From assembly GCF_900187645.1 (NCBI RefSeq), contig NZ_FYEE01000004.1, positions 423,142-487,141 of the forward strand: 64,000 bases of DNA, read 5' to 3'. The position numbers and the translations under genes are program-made. The stretch is from Pseudomonas sp. Irchel 3E20 (GTDB lineage: Bacteria; Pseudomonadota; Gammaproteobacteria; Pseudomonadales; Pseudomonadaceae). Position 1 is the first letter of the stretch; the number at the start of each line of letters is the position of its first letter. Positions 37,275-45,872 of this stretch are shown here, piece after piece. The notes beneath the pieces were generated by a model, which worked only from the letters and a program-made list of their open reading frames with translations, was not told where the DNA came from and ran no database searches.

Positions 37275-38558
37275 CTACCAAGTCAGGCGCAGGGCCAGGG
37301 CCGCGAGGGTCAACAGCAACACCGGGACGGTGAGGACGATGCCGACCTTGAAGTAGTAACCCCAGCCGATGCGGATGCCCTTGCGCGCCAGTACGTGCAG
37401 CCACAGCAAGGTGGCCAAGCTGCCGATGGGGGTGATTTTCGGCCCCAGGTCGCTGCCGATGACGTTGGCGTAGATCATCGCTTCCTTCACCGGGCCGACC
37501 GCGTGGCTGGCGTCGATGGACAAGGCGCCGATCAGCACCGTGGGCAAGTTGTTCATCACCGACGACAGCAGCGCCGTCAGCACCCCGGTGCCCATGGCCG
37601 CGCCCCACACCCCATAGCTGCCAAACCAGTCCAGCCACTGCGCCAGGTGCCCGGTCAGCCCAGCGTTGCGCAGGCCGTAGACCACCAGGTACATGCCCAG
37701 GGAAAAAATCACGATCTGCCACGGCGCGTCCTTCATCACCTTGCGCGTCGAGATCTTGTGCCCGCGCGCGGCAATCGCCAGCAGCAGTGCAGCGCACAGG
37801 GCCGAAATGGCGCTGATGGGGATCCCTAGCGGCTCCAGGGCAAAACACCCCACCAGCAGGATGCCCAGCACCCACCACCCGGCGATAAAGGTGGCACGGT
37901 CGTGGATCGCGTGTTCCGGGCGCTCCAGTTGCTCGGGGTCGTAGGCCACCGGAATGTCACGGCGGAAGTACCACAGCAACACCGCCAGGGTGGCGGCAAC
38001 GCTGACCAGGTTCACCGGCACCATCACCGCCGCGTACTGGTTGAAGCCGATCTTGAAAAAATCCGCCGAGACGATGTTCACCAGGTTCGACACCACCAGC
38101 GGCAGGCTCGCGGTGTCGGCGATAAAGCCTGCGCCCATGACGAACGCCAGGGTCGCGGCGGCAGAAAAACGCAGGGCCAGCAGCATGGAAATCACAATGG
38201 GCGTGAGGATCAGCGCCGCGCCGTCATTGGCGAACAACGCCGAGACCATTGCCCCCAGCAGCACCATGTAGGCAAACAGGCGCCGCCCGCTGCCTCGCCC
38301 CCAACGGGCCACATGCAGGGCGGTCCAGGCGAAGAACCCGGCCTCGTCCAGCAACAGGCTGATGATAATCAGTGCCACGAAGGTACCCGTGGCGTTCCAG
38401 ATGATTTGCCACACCAGCGGGATGTCACTCAACTGCACCACGCCGCACAACAGCGCCAGCACCGCGCCCAGGGTGGCGCTCCAGCCTACGCCCAGGCCTT
38501 TGGGTTGCCAGATCACCAGGGTAATGGTCAGCAAGAAAATCAACGACGCGATCAACAT
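37275..38558 (-). CDS. arsB: ArsB-type arsenite efflux transporter
   Basis: Inner-membrane ion-transporter (ArsB/NhaD superfamily) of 427 residues, the same length as E. coli ArsB and similar to it along the whole length: [57 protein letters not shown] and [20 protein letters not shown]. Predicted to expel arsenite or antimonite. It is unusual that no arsR or arsC lies nearby; instead a flavin reductase gene precedes it by 93 bases on the same strand. A role with another oxyanion is possible but less likely. Confidence 0.87.
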   Translation of the reverse strand: MLIASLIFLLTITLVIWQPKGLGVGWSATLGAVLALLCGVVQLSDIPLVWQIIWNATGTFVALIIISLLLDEAGFFAWTALHVARWGRGSGRRLFAYMVLLGAMVSALFANDGAALILTPIVISMLLALRFSAAATLAFVMGAGFIADTASLPLVVSNLVNIVSADFFKIGFNQYAAVMVPVNLVSVAATLAVLLWYFRRDIPVAYDPEQLERPEHAIHDRATFIAGWWVLGILLVGCFALEPLGIPISAISALCAALLLAIAARGHKISTRKVMKDAPWQIVIFSLGMYLVVYGLRNAGLTGHLAQWLDWFGSYGVWGAAMGTGVLTALLSSVMNNLPTVLIGALSIDASHAVGPVKEAMIYANVIGSDLGPKITPIGSLATLLWLHVLARKGIRIGWGYYFKVGIVLTVPVLLLTLAALALRLTW

Positions 38559-38651
38559 CTAAAAACAGCCTTGGCTAAGCAAAAGAACGGGGCAGCACCG
38601 CGACCGAAAGCGGCCGCCAGCAATGCCCGAGGAAAAGAAAGGGAGCGCGGA

Positions 38652-39209
38652 TCAGGCTTTCTTGTGCTGCTCGACCCAAGCGCCAAAGGCGTTGATAAAA
38701 CCTTGCAGGAAAGGTTGGGTGGCCTCGGACAGCTTGCCCGCGTCGTCGAACACCGCCCCGGCACCGCCCAGGTAGGCTTCCGGTTGCTGCATGCACGGCA
38801 CGTTGAGGAACACCAGGGACTGGCGCAAGTGATGGTTGGCGCCAAAACCGCCGATCGCGCCGGGGGACACGCTAATCACCGCGCCGGGCTTGCCGCTCCA
38901 GGCGCTCTTGCCGTAAGGCCGGGAACCGACGTCAATCGCGTTTTTCAGCGGTGCCGGCACCGAGCGGTTGTATTCCGGGGTGACGAACAGCACTGCGTCG
39001 GATGAGGCCACGCACTGACGGAAAGTGCTGTAGGCTGCCGGCGGCGTAACATCGATATCCTCGTTGTAGAGCGGCAAATCGCCGATTTCGACAATGTTCA
39101 GCTTGAGGTTGGCCGGCGCCAGGTCTGCCAGTGCCTTGGCGACCTTGCGGTTGATCGACTCTTTTCTCAAGCTGCCGACCAGGACTGCAATCGTATAAAC
39201 CGTGCTCAT
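38652..39209 (-). CDS. NAD(P)H-dependent FMN reductase (ChrR/YieF-like)
   Basis: Flavodoxin-fold reductase of 185 residues. The FMN phosphate loop GSLRKESINRK lies at residues 12-22 and the conserved TPEYNRSVPAPLKNAIDVGSR at about 75-95. Relatives reduce quinones, chromate or other oxidants and protect against redox stress. It is shorter than typical ArsH (about 230 residues), so I do not call it ArsH. It lies upstream of arsB on the same strand, 93 bases away, so co-transcription is likely and a joint role in oxyanion resistance plausible. GGAG lies a few bases before ATG 39209. Confidence 0.87.
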   Translation of the reverse strand: MSTVYTIAVLVGSLRKESINRKVAKALADLAPANLKLNIVEIGDLPLYNEDIDVTPPAAYSTFRQCVASSDAVLFVTPEYNRSVPAPLKNAIDVGSRPYGKSAWSGKPGAVISVSPGAIGGFGANHHLRQSLVFLNVPCMQQPEAYLGGAGAVFDDAGKLSEATQPFLQGFINAFGAWVEQHKKA

Positions 39210-39393
39210 GGAGAATTCCCGACTATCTGGCTGAAAGAGCCCGTAGTTATAGATGATTGGGGCCCCGTGGAGCCAGCGGGTTTCACAGAATCTGTGGGCA
39301 AGACTATTTTTTATCTGTAGGAAAACTAACCTGGCTCGACCGGGGTCTACAGAACCGCAACTTGCGTGTTTTATTTCCAGAGGTTCTAAGCAG

Positions 39394-39630
39394 ATGGCAG
39401 CAGTACTTGTCGGTCAGTTCCATGCCAGAGACGCCGAAGGGCGTGTCTACTCCGTGCATGAGTTCCAGGAATCCACCCCCGCGCCCGACCAGCAGGCCGG
39501 CTCGGACCCCGTCACCACCTATCGCCTGGCCATTGGCGACCGTGTCAACAAGGTCGACGACAACCAGTTCACCCTGGTCCAGTCGGGCATCATCCTCCTT
39601 CGCGAACCCGAGACCACGGCCTCCTCATAA
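39394..39630 (+). CDS. Small conserved hypothetical protein, 78 aa
   Basis: Begins MAAVLVGQFHARDAEGRVYS with AGAGGTT about 9 bases before the ATG. No signal peptide, membrane segment or cysteine. The pattern suggests a small beta-barrel (VHEFQES..., TTYRLAIGDRVNKVDDNQF, LVQSGIILLRE). Such proteins occur in other pseudomonads to my knowledge, but no function is known to me. It stands alone, 184 bases after the divergent reductase gene; that gap holds a short palindrome CACAG-AAT-CTGTG (around 39285) and nothing else clear. Confidence 0.72.
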   Translation: MAAVLVGQFHARDAEGRVYSVHEFQESTPAPDQQAGSDPVTTYRLAIGDRVNKVDDNQFTLVQSGIILLREPETTASS

Positions 39631-39717
39631 CGCTCTGTTATGAGCGCAAGTCAGATCAGCGGACTTGGGTTAGGATTCAGCGATGGATCCGCCACCTGCT
39701 GAACATGGACTTCACGC

Positions 39718-40611
39718 ATGCGTCTACGCCACATCGAAGTGATTCACGCGCTCTTGCACACCGGCCACCTCGGCACGGCAGCCGAATGGCTGCAATTGCC
39801 GGTCAGTGAAGTGGAAAACACCCTGCGCGACGCCGAGGCAACGTTGGGGTTCATGTTGTTCGCCAGTGTGCGCGGGCGTTTGCAGGCGACCCACGAAACC
39901 CGGCAACTGCAAGGGCAAATGGGCCATTTCTACCAGGCGTTAGAGCCCTTGCAGCGCCTGGCCAGCAGCCTGCGCCAGTACCAGAGCGCGCCGCTGCGCA
40001 TCCTTTGCACCCCGCCCCTGGCCCAGCAGCTGTTGCCCCAGAGCATCGCCAGCCTGCGCCGCAGTTTCGCCGATACCCCATGCAGCTTGGCCAGCCACAG
40101 CAGCGCCGAGATCATCAAGACCCTGTTACTGCGCGAGGGCGACCTGGGTTTGAGCCTGCACAACCCCGAACACCCGGACATCCACTGCCAGCCATTGGCC
40201 CAGGGCAAGCTGCAACTGCTGGCGCCCCACGGCTGGCTACAACCGCGGCAGAAGTACATCGCCGTGCAGGACCTGGCCGGGCAACCGCTGGTTGGCCTGG
40301 AAGGCCATGACCCCCTCAGCGCACTGCTCGAGAGCAAATTGCAGAACCTGCGCCCGGCGCCGCTGATCCAGATCCGCGTGCAGACCCAGCAGATGATGCG
40401 CAGCATGGTGGAGGCCGGCGAAGGCCTGGCCATTGTCGACCCTTTCACCGCCCTGGGCGCCAAGGCCGCAGGCCTGGACGTGTGCCCGCTGTCGCCACCG
40501 CAGCTCATCAGCCTCTATGCCCTGACCCTGGCCCACAGCACGCCGTCGCCGGCTGCCCTGGCCCTGATAGAGAAAGTCACGGAAAACGCCCAGGCCCTGC
40601 TGACGGGCTAG
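39718..40611 (+). CDS. LysR family transcriptional regulator
   Basis: 297-residue LTTR with N-terminal HTH (RLRHIEVIHALLHTGHLGTAAEWLQLPVSEV) and a substrate-binding-like C-terminal domain (RILCTPPLAQQLLPQSIASL at about 97-116). The recognition helix region is less canonical than in most LTTRs (PVSEVENTLRDAEATLG), but length and layout are standard. It is convergent with the GNAT gene, overlapping its stop region by four bases (40608-40611). No divergent target gene adjoins it, so its regulon is unknown. Confidence 0.85.
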   Translation: MRLRHIEVIHALLHTGHLGTAAEWLQLPVSEVENTLRDAEATLGFMLFASVRGRLQATHETRQLQGQMGHFYQALEPLQRLASSLRQYQSAPLRILCTPPLAQQLLPQSIASLRRSFADTPCSLASHSSAEIIKTLLLREGDLGLSLHNPEHPDIHCQPLAQGKLQLLAPHGWLQPRQKYIAVQDLAGQPLVGLEGHDPLSALLESKLQNLRPAPLIQIRVQTQQMMRSMVEAGEGLAIVDPFTALGAKAAGLDVCPLSPPQLISLYALTLAHSTPSPAALALIEKVTENAQALLTG

Positions 40612-41183
40612 AGCGTGGCGTCGTCGAAGAGGCGATACCAGAAAATCGCCACTTCGGCGGTGTGCGGGTCGATGCCGCGATAGCGCAAGTGGTCGATGCC
40701 GCCCACCACATAACCGCAGCGTTCGTATAGGCGGCAGGCGCCCAGGTTGTTGTTCTGGGTTTCGAGCATGATCCCCGGCAGGTTCTTCTTCTGGCTCCAG
40801 AACTGCGCCACGTCCAGCAATGCCTTGGCCACCCCGTGGCGCCGCGCCGGAGCGTGGACCGCCAACTCGTCGATATGGGCAAAGCCGTTCCAATTGGTGC
40901 TGATGACCAAGTGCCCCACGGGGCAGTCGTCCAGGTGCGCGACGAAAATCGCGCTGTCGGCGGCGCCGCGAAAGCTGTCGAACTCCTGTGGGTCGATGCC
41001 GTAGCACTTGCGGTAGGGGCTGACGTTCTCCAGGGGCCACTGCTCCACCGGCAAGCCGACCTGGGCCAAGCCGTGGGCGTGTACGTGGAAGCTGAAATCG
41101 CTGCCCCAGACATAGGGCGCGAACTCCTCGCCCGCCACCCGCACCGCGAGGCCAGGGTGCTTGGGGTTGATAACCGGTTGCAT
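40608..41183 (-). CDS. GNAT family N-acetyltransferase
   Basis: 191-residue acetyltransferase. The CoA-binding block reads HIDELAVHAPARRHGVAKALLD (about 107-128), and the C-terminal NNLGACRLYERCGYVVGG (about 146-163) is typical of GNAT enzymes. ATG 41183 (MQPVINPKHPG) was preferred; a GTG at 41201 is possible and the GAGGA upstream is rather far (11 bases) for either choice. It lies upstream-adjacent to dnaQ on the same strand with 72 bases between. Substrate unknown. Confidence 0.85.
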   Translation of the reverse strand: MQPVINPKHPGLAVRVAGEEFAPYVWGSDFSFHVHAHGLAQVGLPVEQWPLENVSPYRKCYGIDPQEFDSFRGAADSAIFVAHLDDCPVGHLVISTNWNGFAHIDELAVHAPARRHGVAKALLDVAQFWSQKKNLPGIMLETQNNNLGACRLYERCGYVVGGIDHLRYRGIDPHTAEVAIFWYRLFDDATL

Positions 41184-41254
41184 AAGCGTGAAGGTCCTCA
41201 CGGGCGGGGCGCTCGACGGCCTGTTACTTCAGGGTAGATCACGCCCGATGCCCG

Positions 41255-42004
41255 TCAGCCCTTGGCCTCTTCCAATTGCGTCCAGAGCGCTGCTGCGCCC
41301 GCAGATTTGGCGATGGCCTCCAGGCGCACGCGGTGTTCGGCCAGGTCGGTTTCGCTGGCGCGGATGATGCGGGTGGCCGGGCGGTCGGCCGGCAGGCGGC
41401 GAATTTCACTGGGCCGGTTGCCCGAGCCTTCGGAACCGTTGCCATCGGAGGCGTTGCCCGCCAGGGACAGGCTGGTCTGCCCGCCCGTCATGGTCAGGTA
41501 GACGTCGGCCAGGATCTCGGAGTCGAGCAGCGCGCCGTGCAGTTCGCGGCCCGAGTTGTCCACGCCATAGCGTTTGCACAAGGCGTCGAGGCTGTTGCGC
41601 TGGCCCGGGTGACGCTCACGGGCCATCAATAGGGTGTCGAGGATGGTGCAGTGCTGGGTGATGTCGGCGCGGTCTTTCTGCCCGGCCAGGGCGAACTCGT
41701 TGTTGATGAAGCCGACGTCGAACGCCGCGTTATGGATAATTAGCTGCGCGCCCTTGATGAACTCGAAGAATTCATCGGCCACTTCAGCGAACCGCGGCTT
41801 GCCCACCAGGAACTCGTTGGTGATGCCGTGGACCGCAATGGCGCCTTCGTCGCTTTCGCGATCCGGTTGCAGGTAGACGTGGAAATGCCGGCCGGTCAGG
41901 CGCCGCCCGAGCAACTCGACGCAGCCGATTTCCACGATGCGGTGGCCATCGGTCACCGGCATGCCGGTGGTTTCGGTATCGAGTACAACGGATCTGGTGG
42001 CCAT
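41255..42004 (-). CDS. dnaQ: DNA polymerase III epsilon subunit
   Basis: Proofreading 3'-5' exonuclease of the replicase. 249 residues. Exo I is VVLDTETTGMP (D9, E11), Exo II includes HNAAFDVGFINNEF, and Exo III HGALLDSEILADVYL. The C-terminal 60 residues form the flexible clamp/alpha-binding tail (rich in G, S, N). It is 63 bases downstream of rnhA on the same strand, a conserved Pseudomonas order. Confidence 0.96.
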   Translation of the reverse strand: MATRSVVLDTETTGMPVTDGHRIVEIGCVELLGRRLTGRHFHVYLQPDRESDEGAIAVHGITNEFLVGKPRFAEVADEFFEFIKGAQLIIHNAAFDVGFINNEFALAGQKDRADITQHCTILDTLLMARERHPGQRNSLDALCKRYGVDNSGRELHGALLDSEILADVYLTMTGGQTSLSLAGNASDGNGSEGSGNRPSEIRRLPADRPATRIIRASETDLAEHRVRLEAIAKSAGAAALWTQLEEAKG

Positions 42005-42067
42005 CAGGGTTCAGCTCTCAACGGTTCAATCGTGCAAAAAAAGGGCGATGTTAACACGCAAGGCCGA

Positions 42068-42520
42068 TCAGCTCTGCTTGTAGCCGCGCACATCATCCAC
42101 GCCACGGTTGGCCAACTGGTCGGCCCGTTCGTTGCCCGGGTGGCCGATGTGGCCACGCACCCACTTCCAGGTGACGTTGTGGCGGTTGACTTGTTCGTCA
42201 AGTTGCTTCCACAGGTCAGCGTTCTTGACCGGCGCTTTGGCTGCGGTTTTCCAGCCGCGTTTTTTCCAGTTGGCCATCCACTCGTTGATGCCCTTCATCA
42301 CGTACTGCGAGTCGGTCACCAGCAACACGTCGCAGGAGCGCTTGAGTTCTTCCAGGCCGCGAATGGCGCCCATCAGCTCCATGCGGTTATTGGTGGTGTT
42401 GGCTTCGCCGCCCCAGAGTTCCTTTTCCACGCCTTTGCACACCAGCAGCGCGCCCCAGCCGCCAGGGCCAGGGTTGCCCTTGCAGGCGCCATCGGTGAAG
42501 AGTTCTACGCTATCGCTCAT
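42068..42520 (-). CDS. rnhA: Ribonuclease HI
   Basis: Cleaves the RNA strand of RNA-DNA hybrids. 150 residues. All four catalytic carboxylates are in place: D10 ([15 protein letters not shown]), E48 ([10 protein letters not shown]), D70 (VTDSQYV) and D134 ([12 protein letters not shown]). ATG 42520 (MSDSVELF) matches the family start. It lies between the methyltransferase gene and dnaQ, all on the minus strand. Confidence 0.96.
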   Translation of the reverse strand: MSDSVELFTDGACKGNPGPGGWGALLVCKGVEKELWGGEANTTNNRMELMGAIRGLEELKRSCDVLLVTDSQYVMKGINEWMANWKKRGWKTAAKAPVKNADLWKQLDEQVNRHNVTWKWVRGHIGHPGNERADQLANRGVDDVRGYKQS

Positions 42521-42608
42521 TGCCAATCGATCCAGAAACGCTGGCCTGCCGGTCCGCGACCGACAACGCCAGAGACCGGGCAAGCCCGGTCAAGGTCAGA
42601 AAAAGGGG

Positions 42609-43367
42609 TTATTGCTCGCTGGGGCGGCGGTTGACCTTGGCCATCGGCAGCGGAATCAGCTTGCCCATGGTCTCGCGGCGCACCTGGCGCACCGGGCGCA
42701 GGCCGACCACGATCTTGCGCGCCACTAGCAGGTAAAAGCCGCCGCCGGACAACTGCCAGTCGCCGGCCTTGCGCTCCCACCCGGCCAACCGTGCCTGCCA
42801 CAGCGGGGACGCAAGCGGCGGACGATAGCACCCGAAGCGGCGTTTCTCCAGCGCGAAGCCCAGCAGGTTGAGCCAGTCGGCCACCCGCGACGGCGAGATG
42901 CAGCGCGCCTGGCGCAAGCCATCGTGGGCGAACACATGGCGCAAACCCCAGGTGCTCCAGGGGTTGATCCCGACAATCAGCAAATGCCCGCCGGGGCGTA
43001 CACTGCTGGCCGCTTCGCGCAGCAGGCCGTGGGGTGACAGGCAGAAATCCAGGCCATGCTGCAACACCACCACGTCGGCGGCGTGCTCACTCAACGGCCA
43101 GGCCTGTTCCTCGCAGACAATTTCCACCCCGGGCAGCGGCGCGCCCAGGCGAACATTACGCTGCACCTGCGGCGCCACCGGCGGGGTTTGCGCCGAGGGG
43201 CCGTAATGCACCAGATAGCCACCGAAAAAACGCCCCAACTCGTCTTCGAGCATGCGTCGCTCTTCATCCAGCAGCAATTGGCCAATGGGGCCCGCCAGCC
43301 AGTCACGGGCCGCGCCAATCAATGCCAGCCATTGCGGATCGGCCTGAGCGAAGGCTTTATCGGTCAT
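42609..43367 (-). CDS. Class I SAM-dependent methyltransferase
   Basis: 252 residues. Only part of the classical SAM motif set is visible: [20 protein letters not shown] (motif II-III region) and [19 protein letters not shown] (motif post-III). The N-terminal glycine loop is degenerate, as in other members found next to gloB and rnhA. ATG 43367 has GGAG 7 bases upstream; TTG 43379 is rejected. It is divergent from gloB with 66 bases between. The substrate is not known. Confidence 0.86.
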   Translation of the reverse strand: MTDKAFAQADPQWLALIGAARDWLAGPIGQLLLDEERRMLEDELGRFFGGYLVHYGPSAQTPPVAPQVQRNVRLGAPLPGVEIVCEEQAWPLSEHAADVVVLQHGLDFCLSPHGLLREAASSVRPGGHLLIVGINPWSTWGLRHVFAHDGLRQARCISPSRVADWLNLLGFALEKRRFGCYRPPLASPLWQARLAGWERKAGDWQLSGGGFYLLVARKIVVGLRPVRQVRRETMGKLIPLPMAKVNRRPSEQ

Positions 43368-43433
43368 TGCGTTCTCCAACTCGGCAAGAAGCGTCTAAGA
43401 TGCGCCAATGTTATCCGCTTGGCGAATTCGACG

Positions 43434-44201
43434 ATGATACAAATCAGTGCCCTGCCCGCCTTTACCGACAATTACATCTGGCTATTGCAGGATCACCGCA
43501 TCCAACGCTGCGCCGTGGTCGACCCCGGTGATGCCGCGCCGGTACTGGCCTGGCTCGGGCAACACCCGGATTGGGCACTGAGCGACATTCTTATCACCCA
43601 CCATCACCACGATCACGTCGGTGGCGTGGCGCAACTCAAGGCAACCACGGGTGCCACGGTCTATGGCCCGGCCAGCGAAAACATCCCGGGGCGCGACGTT
43701 GCCCTGAGCGATAACGACCGGGTCACCGCACTGGGCTGGGAGTTCGATGTAATCGCCGTGCCCGGCCACACCCTGGGCCACATTGCCTATTACCATCACG
43801 GCCTGCTGTTCTGCGGCGACACCCTGTTCGCCGCCGGGTGCGGGCGCCTGTTCGAGGGCACGCCCGAGCAGATGCACCATTCGCTGTCGCGCCTGGCCGC
43901 CCTGCCCGAAGGCACGCTGGTGTATTGCACTCACGAATACACACTGAGCAACCTGCGCTTCGCTCAAGCCGTGGAGCCGCACAACCCCGACATCGCCGAG
44001 CGCATGACGAAAGCCACCGAATTGCGGGCCGCCGGGCGCATGACCCTGCCTTCCACACTGGCCCTGGAAAAACTCACCAACCCGTTCCTGCGTACCGGCG
44101 AAACATCTGTTAAAGAAAAAGCGGACGAACGGAATGGCCAGGATAACCAGGCGCCCAGTGCGGTTTTTGCGGCCCTGCGGGCCTGGAAAGACACCTTCTA
44201 G
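43434..44201 (+). CDS. gloB: Hydroxyacylglutathione hydrolase (glyoxalase II)
   Basis: Hydrolyses S-D-lactoylglutathione in methylglyoxal detoxification. 255 residues. The metallo-beta-lactamase metal motif [10 protein letters not shown] lies at about residues 54-63, with further ligands in [21 protein letters not shown] and [12 protein letters not shown] 43434 ([16 protein letters not shown]) is the standard start; the long frame upstream overlaps the divergent methyltransferase gene and is a shadow. mltD follows 99 bases later. Confidence 0.95.
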   Translation: MIQISALPAFTDNYIWLLQDHRIQRCAVVDPGDAAPVLAWLGQHPDWALSDILITHHHHDHVGGVAQLKATTGATVYGPASENIPGRDVALSDNDRVTALGWEFDVIAVPGHTLGHIAYYHHGLLFCGDTLFAAGCGRLFEGTPEQMHHSLSRLAALPEGTLVYCTHEYTLSNLRFAQAVEPHNPDIAERMTKATELRAAGRMTLPSTLALEKLTNPFLRTGETSVKEKADERNGQDNQAPSAVFAALRAWKDTF

Positions 44202-44300
44202 AACGGGCCATCGATGGGACGGCAACGGGCAATGGTTGACCGCACCCTATGCGCTTTCTAGAATCGCCCGACATTTTTGCCCGGAACTTACTTCCAGCCA

Positions 44301-45713
44301 ATGTCGTCATCTATCCGTAAATCCATCCATTCAGACGCATTGACCCGCCTGGCCCAAGCCATTGCGGTGGCAGTGTCCGCTATCCTGGCGGGCTGCCAAA
44401 GCACCAGCCAGGTGCCGCAAACCAACGCGGCCCATATTCCGAATCTGTCCACCCCTATCAAGCAAAAGCCCATCTGGCTGAGCGAGAAACCCAGCCCGCA
44501 AGTACCCCAGGATGTCTGGGAACGCATGCGCCAGGGCTTCCAGTTGCAAGACGTCCCCGGCGTGAACCCGCGCATCGAGCAACAGCGCCTGTGGTTCGCC
44601 AGCAACCCGTCCTTCCTGGAGAGCGCCGGCGAGCGTGGCAGCCTGTATATCCACTACATCGTCGAACGCCTTGAAGAACGCAACATGCCGCTGGAACTGG
44701 CCCTGCTGCCGGTGATTGAAAGCGCCTACAACCCCATGGCGTACTCCAGCGCCAACGCCGTCGGGCTGTGGCAGTTCATTCCGTCCACCGGGCGCTACTT
44801 CAACCTGCGCCAGACCCGTTTCTACGATGGCCGGCGCGACATCACCGCCTCGACCACCGCCGCGCTCGACTACCTGACGCGCCTGCACGACATGTTCAAC
44901 GGCGACTGGTTGCTGGCCCTGGCGGCCTACAACTCCGGCGAAGGCACCGTCAGCCGCGCCATCGAGCGCAACGAGAAACTCGGCCTACCCACCGACTACT
45001 GGAACCTGCCGCTGCCCCAGGAAACCCAGGCCTACGTGCCCAAATTGCTGGCCCTGTCGCAAGTGGTCCTGGCCCCCGAAGCTTACGGGGTGAACCTCAA
45101 CCCCATCGCCAACGAGCCCTATTTCCAGGTCGTCGAGATCAACCAGCGCATGGACCTCTCCAAGGTCGCGGCAGTGGCCAACATCGACGAAGACGAACTG
45201 TTCCAGCTCAACCCGGCCTTCAAACAACGCACCACCATCGACGGCCCCCAGCACTTGCTGGTGCCCACCTCCAAGGCGCAGTTGTTGACCACCAGCCTGT
45301 CAACCATGCGCCCCGAGGAACTGATAAGCCAACGCACCTTCAAGCCAGTGTTCGACAACCTCGACAGCGGCCCGCGCCTGACCCGCAACTATCGGGTCAA
45401 GCGTGGCGACAACCTGGCTTCCATCGCCAAGGCCAACAAGGTCCAGGTCAAGGACCTGCAACGCTGGAACAAACTCAGCGGCCACAACCTGAAAGTCGGC
45501 CAGACCCTGGTCATGCAGGACACCGGCCGCAAGACCACCACCCTGGCCGCCAACAACAAGAAGCAGACCCGCTACAAGGTCAAGCAAGGTGATTCGCTGT
45601 ACATCGTGGCCAAGCGTTTCAACGTCGAGATGCAGCACCTCAAGCGCTGGAACCCACGGGTCGGCCAGGCGCTGAAACCAGGGCAGATGCTCACGGTCTA
45701 CTCGCCACATTGA
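44301..45713 (+). CDS. mltD: Membrane-bound lytic murein transglycosylase D with two LysM domains
   Basis: Outer-membrane lipoprotein that cleaves peptidoglycan between MurNAc and GlcNAc. 470 residues. The lipobox is ILAGC (lipidated C32). The SLT domain with catalytic glutamate in LPVIESAYNP is near residue 141, and GLWQFIPSTGRYF and ALAAYNSGEG follow. LysM repeats begin near residues 362 (YRVKRGDNLASIAK) and 422 (YKVKQGDSLYIVAK). ATG 44301 puts the lipobox at a normal distance. Same strand as gloB. Confidence 0.95.
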   Translation: MSSSIRKSIHSDALTRLAQAIAVAVSAILAGCQSTSQVPQTNAAHIPNLSTPIKQKPIWLSEKPSPQVPQDVWERMRQGFQLQDVPGVNPRIEQQRLWFASNPSFLESAGERGSLYIHYIVERLEERNMPLELALLPVIESAYNPMAYSSANAVGLWQFIPSTGRYFNLRQTRFYDGRRDITASTTAALDYLTRLHDMFNGDWLLALAAYNSGEGTVSRAIERNEKLGLPTDYWNLPLPQETQAYVPKLLALSQVVLAPEAYGVNLNPIANEPYFQVVEINQRMDLSKVAAVANIDEDELFQLNPAFKQRTTIDGPQHLLVPTSKAQLLTTSLSTMRPEELISQRTFKPVFDNLDSGPRLTRNYRVKRGDNLASIAKANKVQVKDLQRWNKLSGHNLKVGQTLVMQDTGRKTTTLAANNKKQTRYKVKQGDSLYIVAKRFNVEMQHLKRWNPRVGQALKPGQMLTVYSPH

Positions 45714-45720
45714 GGCCTTG

Positions 45721-45795
45721 GCCTGCCATCCGTCGCAAGGCCCCGCAGGCCTCGCCGGCGGCTTGGCTGGCAGCGATGCGCAGCGCTTTGATCCC
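45721..45795. repeat. REP-like element between mltD and the yej operon
   Basis: GC-rich imperfect hairpins including GGCTTGGCTGGCAGCGATGC, similar to the element at 59518-59601. No gene is seen in this gap. Confidence 0.4.
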
Positions 45796-45872
45796 CCACC
45801 TTTTTCCTGCCGATACAAGCTGTTACTGTGCCAGGCTAAAGCCCAAGCCGCATGGATCGAATTTCTGACTTG

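Noticed and set aside
38652..39209. Naming the flavin reductase arsH because of arsB next door
   Set aside because: It is about 45 residues shorter than typical ArsH and its motifs fit the ChrR/YieF group better.
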